This document shows positions 14,910 through 19,646 of a DNA stretch of 19,646 nt, one piece after another; positions within the stretch are counted from its first letter, which is position 1, and each line of letters opens with the position of its first letter. Both the position numbers and the translations under genes were made by a program. The notes beneath the pieces are model-generated. The model searched no databases. It was not told the origin of the DNA and saw nothing but the letters and a program-made list of their open reading frames with translations. Source of the DNA: Clostridia bacterium (GTDB taxonomy: Bacteria; UBA6262; WVXT01; JAUXBS01); NCBI GenBank assembly GCA_030618495.1, contig JAUXDE010000019.1:1-19646 (forward strand), given 5' to 3'.

Positions 14910-15630
14910 GATAAGGCGCGTTTTATATTATTGTTTAACAGTTATATTGTTGTTAATAACAAGCGATGCTTACGCGTCTGCCCGCAAGAAAGTTCATCAG
15001 GGAAACACTCATTTTAGAAAGAAAAAATATGAAAAAGCCCTTGAAAAGTACCGTGATGCGCAGATAGACAGCCCCGAGTCAAAACCTGTTTATTATAACA
15101 TGGGGAACAGCCTTTACAGGATGGGGAAACATGAGGATGCGTTGAAGGAATACGAGAGTTCCACCTACAGCAGTGACCCGGTGCTGCAGTCTAAGGCGTA
15201 TTTTAACATGGGAAACAGCCTTTACAGGATGGGGAAACTGCCGGAGTCAATAGTATACTACAAGAAAGTTCTTGAAATAAACCCTGACGACGAGGACGCC
15301 AAGTACAATATTGAATTCGTGCAGAAAAAGATAAAGGAAATGATGGACAAGCAGAAGGATCAGCAACAGAATCAGCAGCAACAACAACAGCAGCAAAAAC
15401 AGCAAAAACAGGATGAGGACAAGGAGAACAAGGAAGAGAAAAAGGACAAGGAAAAGAGCGAGGAAGAGAAAGAGGCTAAGCAGGAGGAGGAGAAGAGAAA
15501 AGAAGGGGAAATGTCCGAAGAGGATGCCCAGAGGATATTGAATGCCCTTGAAGACGATGAGAAGAAGGCGCAGGAAGAAAGGCAGAAAGCCATAAAGCGT
15601 TCGGGGATACACGTGGAGCAGGACTGGTGA
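14902..15630 (+). CDS. batC: BatC: periplasmic TPR protein with glutamine-rich and charged tail
   Basis: The 242-residue product has a signal peptide (residues 1-26, cleavage near AYA-SA). TPR repeats follow from about 30 to 150, with the pattern YYNMGNSLYRMGKHEDALKE and a second copy of NMGNSLYRMGK 36 residues later (66-76 and 102-112). Residues 154-170 are a glutamine tract (14 of 17 are Gln). A highly charged Lys/Glu segment (about 171-217) follows, and the protein closes with GIHVEQDW, a typical BatC ending. The start at ATG 14902 has AAGGAAG upstream and gives a proper signal peptide; a TTG at 14863 would add 13 residues and was rejected. BatC is thought to tie BatA/BatB together in the periplasm. 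It overlaps batB by 8 bases and lies 4 bases before batD. Confidence 0.9.
   Translation: MHRIRRVLYYCLTVILLLITSDAYASARKKVHQGNTHFRKKKYEKALEKYRDAQIDSPESKPVYYNMGNSLYRMGKHEDALKEYESSTYSSDPVLQSKAYFNMGNSLYRMGKLPESIVYYKKVLEINPDDEDAKYNIEFVQKKIKEMMDKQKDQQQNQQQQQQQQKQQKQDEDKENKEEKKDKEKSEEEKEAKQEEEKRKEGEMSEEDAQRILNALEDDEKKAQEERQKAIKRSGIHVEQDW
15097..15238 (+). repeat. Near-identical 34-base repeat inside batC TPR region
   Basis: The stretch 15097-15130 recurs at 15205-15238 with one mismatch in 34 bases (silent, GGG-AAC versus GGA-AAC codon context). Both encode NMGNSLYRMGK. The 108-base period equals 36 codons, so the copies sit in consecutive TPR units and suggest a recent internal duplication or gene conversion. 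Confidence 0.8.
15361..15411 (+). repeat. CAR trinucleotide tract encoding poly-glutamine in batC
   Basis: Seventeen consecutive codons are 14 CAG/CAA plus one AAT and two AAA. This low-complexity tract is prone to in-frame slippage and marks the linker between TPR and charged tail. Confidence 0.75.
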
Positions 15631-15631
15631 T
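15626..15631 (+). promoter_or_regulatory. Ribosome site GGTGAT before the TTG start of batD
   Basis: GGTGAT, complementary to the distal part of the anti-Shine-Dalgarno region, overlaps the batC stop and ends 3 bases before the TTG at 15635. No ATG or GTG nearby would keep the signal peptide, so a TTG start is the best choice. Confidence 0.4.
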
Positions 15632-15634
15632 AAA

Positions 15635-17434
15635 TTGAAGATAAAAAAAATCATAATACCTATTGTCGTGATAATTATAGCGTATGTTTATTGCGTTTTA
15701 CCCGCAAATTCCCAGCAGTTAACCATACAGTCATCGATTGATAAGAATACGCTTTCACTTGATGACCAACTAACGCTTCGGGTTGTGGTTTCCGGAAGCG
15801 TCAGTAATGTTCCCAAGCCCGCGATACCGGAACTTAAAGGGTTTACCTCGTACTCTTCGGGCAGGTCGCAGAACGTATCAATCGTTAACGGGAAGGTTTC
15901 ATCCTCGGTAACGTTTACTTATGTGCTTGTTCCGCAGTCGGAAGGCAAGCATATCATACCTGCGGTTACCGTTAACTTCAAGGGGCAGACCTACAGCACT
16001 TCCCCCATTGAGGTTGAAGTCCTTGCGTCAAGTAGTAAACAGGCTCCGGCAAAAACCGCGCCGTCAAAATCATACCCGCAGACTGTCAGGCAGGCAAGGG
16101 GAAATATATTCGTAACAACAGGTGTCGACAAGAAAAAAGTATATGTTAATGAACAGATTCAGTTAACGTTTTCTTTCTTCCAGAGTGTAAGACTGTTAAA
16201 TCAGCCGCAGTATTCCCCGGCGGATACCACCGGTTTCTGGACCGAGGACCTGCCGCCGCAGAGGAACTACAAGTCCAGGATTGAAGGCCGCGATTATCAG
16301 GTAGTGGAAATAAAAACCGCGCTGTTCCCCACATCTTCGGGCAAACACACGATCGGCAAAGCGAATTTGAAGTGCGCCGTTGAGGAAGTTTCAGGCAGAC
16401 GGGATGATTTCTTTAAGGGATTTTTCTCAAGAGGGAAGAATATAGCGCTGGAAAGCAAGCCAATTAATATTACGGTGCTTCCGTTGCCTGATGAAGGCAA
16501 ACCGGCGGGTTTTAAGGGAGCCGTGGGTCAGTTCGGGATTTCCGCGAAAGTTGATAAGACTGAACTTAAAACCGGCGAAGCGGTAACTCTTACGGTAGAT
16601 ATATCAGGCAGCGGTAATGTCAAGGCAATTTCGGAGCCCGTGCTGGGCAACCTGGACAATTTCAAAAGATATGAAACCGTAAGTTCATTTAACCTCTCAA
16701 AGAAGGATTACAGGGTTCAGGGGTCAAAGAGTTATACTATTGTACTTTCCCCGCTGGTGTCGGGGAAGCTGACAATCCCCGCTATAAGATTTTCATATTT
16801 TGACCCGAAGAAGAAGTCCTACAGGACTGTGAAAACATCGCCTATCGGACTGAACGTAAAACAGGGAGAAAGAGAAACCACTTCTTCCGTTGTTATAACA
16901 CAGGAAGGCATAAAATATCTTACGAAGGACATACTTCATCTAAAAACAAAGAGAGAATTAAAAGACCATGGTAACCTCGTGTACAAAAACAATGCGTTTG
17001 TAGGTTTTCATGTAATTCCTCCCGTTGTGTTCCTGGGATTATTATTATACAGGAGAAGGGTTGAGAAACTCAGCAGGGATGTCGGTTATGCCCGCAGGAC
17101 GCGCGCTTCAGGCATGGTAAGAAAGAGACTTAAAAAAGCGAGGGAATTGCTTGATACCGACAAGACGAAGGAATTCTATTCTGCCCTATCGGAAGGGCTG
17201 ACGAAGTTCATAGGCGATAAACTGAATGTTCCGGCTGTTGGCATGACAATGGCGCAGATAGAGGAGATATTAAAGAAAGAGAAGGTTGAAGAGAGTATTA
17301 TTGAGGATGTCAGGAATGTAATGTCAAGGTCTGATTTCGCCCGTTTTGCCCCCGCAGAACTGGATAAAGGACAGCTAAAATCAGACTATGGGTTGTCTGA
17401 GAAGATAATAATGAAATTGCAGAAAATTATTTAA
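15635..17434 (+). CDS. batD: BatD: envelope protein with three Ig-like domains and membrane anchor
   Basis: The 599-residue product starts at TTG 15635 with a signal peptide (MKIKKIIIPIVVIIIAYVYC, cleavage near ANS-QQ). Three beta-rich Ig-like repeats follow, at about 28-130, 155-285 and 295-408. Each ends in a 'SGKHTI/SGKLTIP' type strand (EGKHIIPAV, SSGKHTIGKA, VSGKLTIPAI). One membrane segment lies at about 452-471 (GFHVIPPVVFLGLLLYRRR), and a cytosolic C-terminal domain at about 485-598 (FYSALSEGLTKFIGDKLNVP ... DFARFAPAEL). This is the BatD family layout. Its bulk probably projects into the periplasm while the tail can reach the MoxR/DUF58 side. It lies 4 bases after batC and 6 before batE. 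The C-terminal domain is shared with the small BatD-like gene at 11812-12846. Confidence 0.9.
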   Translation: MKIKKIIIPIVVIIIAYVYCVLPANSQQLTIQSSIDKNTLSLDDQLTLRVVVSGSVSNVPKPAIPELKGFTSYSSGRSQNVSIVNGKVSSSVTFTYVLVPQSEGKHIIPAVTVNFKGQTYSTSPIEVEVLASSSKQAPAKTAPSKSYPQTVRQARGNIFVTTGVDKKKVYVNEQIQLTFSFFQSVRLLNQPQYSPADTTGFWTEDLPPQRNYKSRIEGRDYQVVEIKTALFPTSSGKHTIGKANLKCAVEEVSGRRDDFFKGFFSRGKNIALESKPINITVLPLPDEGKPAGFKGAVGQFGISAKVDKTELKTGEAVTLTVDISGSGNVKAISEPVLGNLDNFKRYETVSSFNLSKKDYRVQGSKSYTIVLSPLVSGKLTIPAIRFSYFDPKKKSYRTVKTSPIGLNVKQGERETTSSVVITQEGIKYLTKDILHLKTKRELKDHGNLVYKNNAFVGFHVIPPVVFLGLLLYRRRVEKLSRDVGYARRTRASGMVRKRLKKARELLDTDKTKEFYSALSEGLTKFIGDKLNVPAVGMTMAQIEEILKKEKVEESIIEDVRNVMSRSDFARFAPAELDKGQLKSDYGLSEKIIMKLQKII

Positions 17435-17440
17435 ACCGCT

Positions 17441-18181
17441 ATGAAAAGAATTATATTAATTCTGGGAATTTTACTGATTTCAGGTTCGGCGCCTGCCTCA
17501 GCCGACGTGGCTTCCCTTTTCGGGCAGGCGAATGCCTGCTATGAAAAAGGGAATTGCGCGGATGCAATCAGGTCTTACGAGGAAATCATTGAAAACGGGG
17601 TAAGGGATCCCGCCGTTTATTACAACCTCGGCAACGCGTATTATAAAAATAACCAATTGGGCAGGGCGGTGCTTGCATATAAAAGGGCATTGAGGCTTTC
17701 ATCGCGTGATGCGGATATAAAAAACAACCTCGAATACGTGCTATCCTTTATAAAGGAAGAAAGGCCAAAAAGCCCCATTGAAAAGTTACTGGATAGGTTG
17801 TTTAACATTGTAAGCCTTAATGCGCTGACCTTGTTTGTTCATTACACGTATATACTGCTCTTTATAATACTTGCGGTATATTTGTTTGTGAAAAGGAAAC
17901 CGTTGTTCTGGATAAATGTTTCACTCGGTATCATGCTTCTGCTTTCGGGTGCATGGCTTTACGGCAGGATATATTCCCGGGAAATTATAAAAAAAGCGGT
18001 AGTCATTGTTACGCAGGGGCAGGTAAGAAACGGTCCCGGGGAAGACTACTCGGTGGCGTTTACTGTTCCCGAAGGCAAGGAACTCGTAATCATAGAAAGA
18101 AGAAATCCATGGTATGAAATCGGAGTGAAGGAAAAAGGCATCAGGGGTTGGATAAGAAGGGAGGAAATTGAACAGATATAA
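17441..18181 (+). CDS. batE: BatE: TPR, two membrane segments and SH3 domain
   Basis: The 246-residue product has a signal peptide (1-21, APASA-DV) and TPR repeats at about 25-105 (CYEKGNCADAIRSYEEII, YYNLGNAYYKNNQLGRAVLA). Two membrane segments follow at about 129-150 and 154-177, and a bacterial SH3-type domain at 186-245 (VVIVTQGQVRNGPGEDYSVA ... WYEIGVKEKGIRGWIRR). This is the classical BatE arrangement in Bacteroidetes, Leptospira and related phyla. SH3b domains often bind peptidoglycan or protein ligands, which would tie the complex to the cell wall; that role is inference. The gene follows batD by 6 bases and overlaps the PAP2 phosphatase by 14 bases, so the last Bat gene and the phosphatase are probably translated together. 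Confidence 0.88.
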   Translation: MKRIILILGILLISGSAPASADVASLFGQANACYEKGNCADAIRSYEEIIENGVRDPAVYYNLGNAYYKNNQLGRAVLAYKRALRLSSRDADIKNNLEYVLSFIKEERPKSPIEKLLDRLFNIVSLNALTLFVHYTYILLFIILAVYLFVKRKPLFWINVSLGIMLLLSGAWLYGRIYSREIIKKAVVIVTQGQVRNGPGEDYSVAFTVPEGKELVIIERRNPWYEIGVKEKGIRGWIRREEIEQI

Positions 18182-18749
18182 AGAAACGCTAATTGCAATT
18201 GCCGCAATGGCTGCGGGCGCTCTTCTCAGTTTTTGTCTACCCGCGCTGGACAGGGGGATTTTCAGGGCTGTAAACGGGTTTCATTATCAATGGCTTGATA
18301 TGATAATGCTTCCGATTACTTACTGCGGCAATGCCGTTGTCCTCCTGATCGCTGTATTCGGAGTTTGGCGCATGCGGGGCAGGAGAAGATTTTTTCAGGC
18401 TCTTGCGGCGCTATTATTGGCCGGGGTGCTGGTTCAGGTATTAAAGAGGGTTTTTCTTGTTCCCAGGCCGGCAGCTATATTTTCGGACATAAATATACTG
18501 GGGCCGTTTTTAAAGTTGTACTCATTTCCTTCAGGCCATACGGCTGCAATATTTTCTCTTGCGGTCCTTGTAAGAAAAGAGTTCGGTAAAATTATGCCGT
18601 TGTTCTGGGTTATAGCCCTGATGGTGGCTGTTTCGCGTGTGTATGTAGGGGTGCATTTCCCATCCGATGTCTTGTTTGGGGCAGGGATGGGTTATATCGC
18701 CGGTAAATTGGTATCATTAATCTTTGAAAAGAGGAAGGGAGAGGTTTAA
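18168..18749 (+). CDS. PAP2-family membrane phosphatase
   Basis: This is a membrane lipid phosphatase of the type-2 phosphatidic acid phosphatase superfamily, which includes PgpB-like enzymes acting on phosphatidylglycerophosphate, phosphatidic acid or undecaprenyl pyrophosphate. The 193-residue product is mostly hydrophobic helices and holds the complete three-part active site: K93-x6-R100-P101, P121-S122-G123-H124, and S156-R157-x5-H163-x3-D167. His124 and His163 are the expected nucleophile and acid-base residues. The start is a TTG at 18168 inside the end of batE (14-base overlap), with AAGGGAGG close upstream; a later start is possible, but this one keeps the full first helix. Enolase follows with no gap. 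With murI in the same window, recycling of the undecaprenyl carrier is an attractive but unproven role. Confidence 0.9.
   Translation: MNRYKETLIAIAAMAAGALLSFCLPALDRGIFRAVNGFHYQWLDMIMLPITYCGNAVVLLIAVFGVWRMRGRRRFFQALAALLLAGVLVQVLKRVFLVPRPAAIFSDINILGPFLKLYSFPSGHTAAIFSLAVLVRKEFGKIMPLFWVIALMVAVSRVYVGVHFPSDVLFGAGMGYIAGKLVSLIFEKRKGEV

Positions 18750-19646
<897 letters not shown>

Noticed and set aside
15247-15654. 135-codon leucine-rich open frame on the minus strand
   Set aside because: It is the mirror of the Gln/Lys/Glu-rich batC tail; low-complexity codons on + give poly-Leu on -, and there is no ribosome site or homology pattern.

Overview
This window is a fully coding, single-strand stretch from what looks like an uncultured Gram-negative-type bacterium. 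All 20 genes I support lie on the + strand, GC is roughly 45-50% by eye, and gaps are 0-71 bases with many overlaps. A complete Bat (Bacteroides aerotolerance) operon, a bacterial-type methionyl-tRNA synthetase, glutamate racemase and the mix of neighbours fit a deep-branching diderm phylum. My best guess is Candidatus Omnitrophota or a relative in the PVC/Elusimicrobia neighbourhood. That is inference from gene style and cannot be confirmed without a search.

Layout. (1) 1-2078: amino-acid biosynthesis. The 3' part of a 3-isopropylmalate/isocitrate dehydrogenase family gene is followed by aspartate-semialdehyde dehydrogenase. (2) 2065-2859: a lone EcfT-type transporter membrane subunit. (3) 2867-6837: an information-processing cluster, tmk - holB - ricT (PSP1 domain) - metG, resembling the tmk-holB-yaaT order known from Firmicutes. 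(4) 6855-8861: a DUF1537 four-carbon acid sugar kinase and glutamate racemase murI. (5) 8898-18181: an expanded Bat operon: MoxR AAA+ ATPase, DUF58 protein, a TPR-plus-SurA-like protein, a small BatD-like protein, BatA, BatB, BatC, BatD, BatE. (6) 18168-19646: a PAP2-family lipid phosphatase and the first 299 codons of enolase.

How the genes fit together. The Bat block is the main feature. A MoxR AAA+ ATPase is paired with three von Willebrand A-type proteins that keep their metal-site residues, two of them membrane-anchored, and with TPR, BatD-like and SH3 envelope proteins. This set is generally thought to act as an envelope-associated remodelling or stress machine whose substrate is unknown. 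Two less usual members stand out. One is a membrane-anchored TPR protein carrying a SurA-like chaperone module with the parvulin isomerase domain apparently missing (10854-11825). The other is a one-Ig-domain 'mini-BatD' (11812-12846) whose architecture repeats that of full BatD (15635-17434). murI upstream and the PAP2 phosphatase downstream place the block in a cell-envelope context.

Non-coding content is small. The two largest gaps, 9888-9958 and 13836-13895, both hold versions of a GGTCTGACCC-type repeat that look like remnants of one dispersed element. I found no RNA genes, CRISPR arrays, intact insertion sequences or convincing rho-independent terminators. No stretch over 300 bases lacks a gene.
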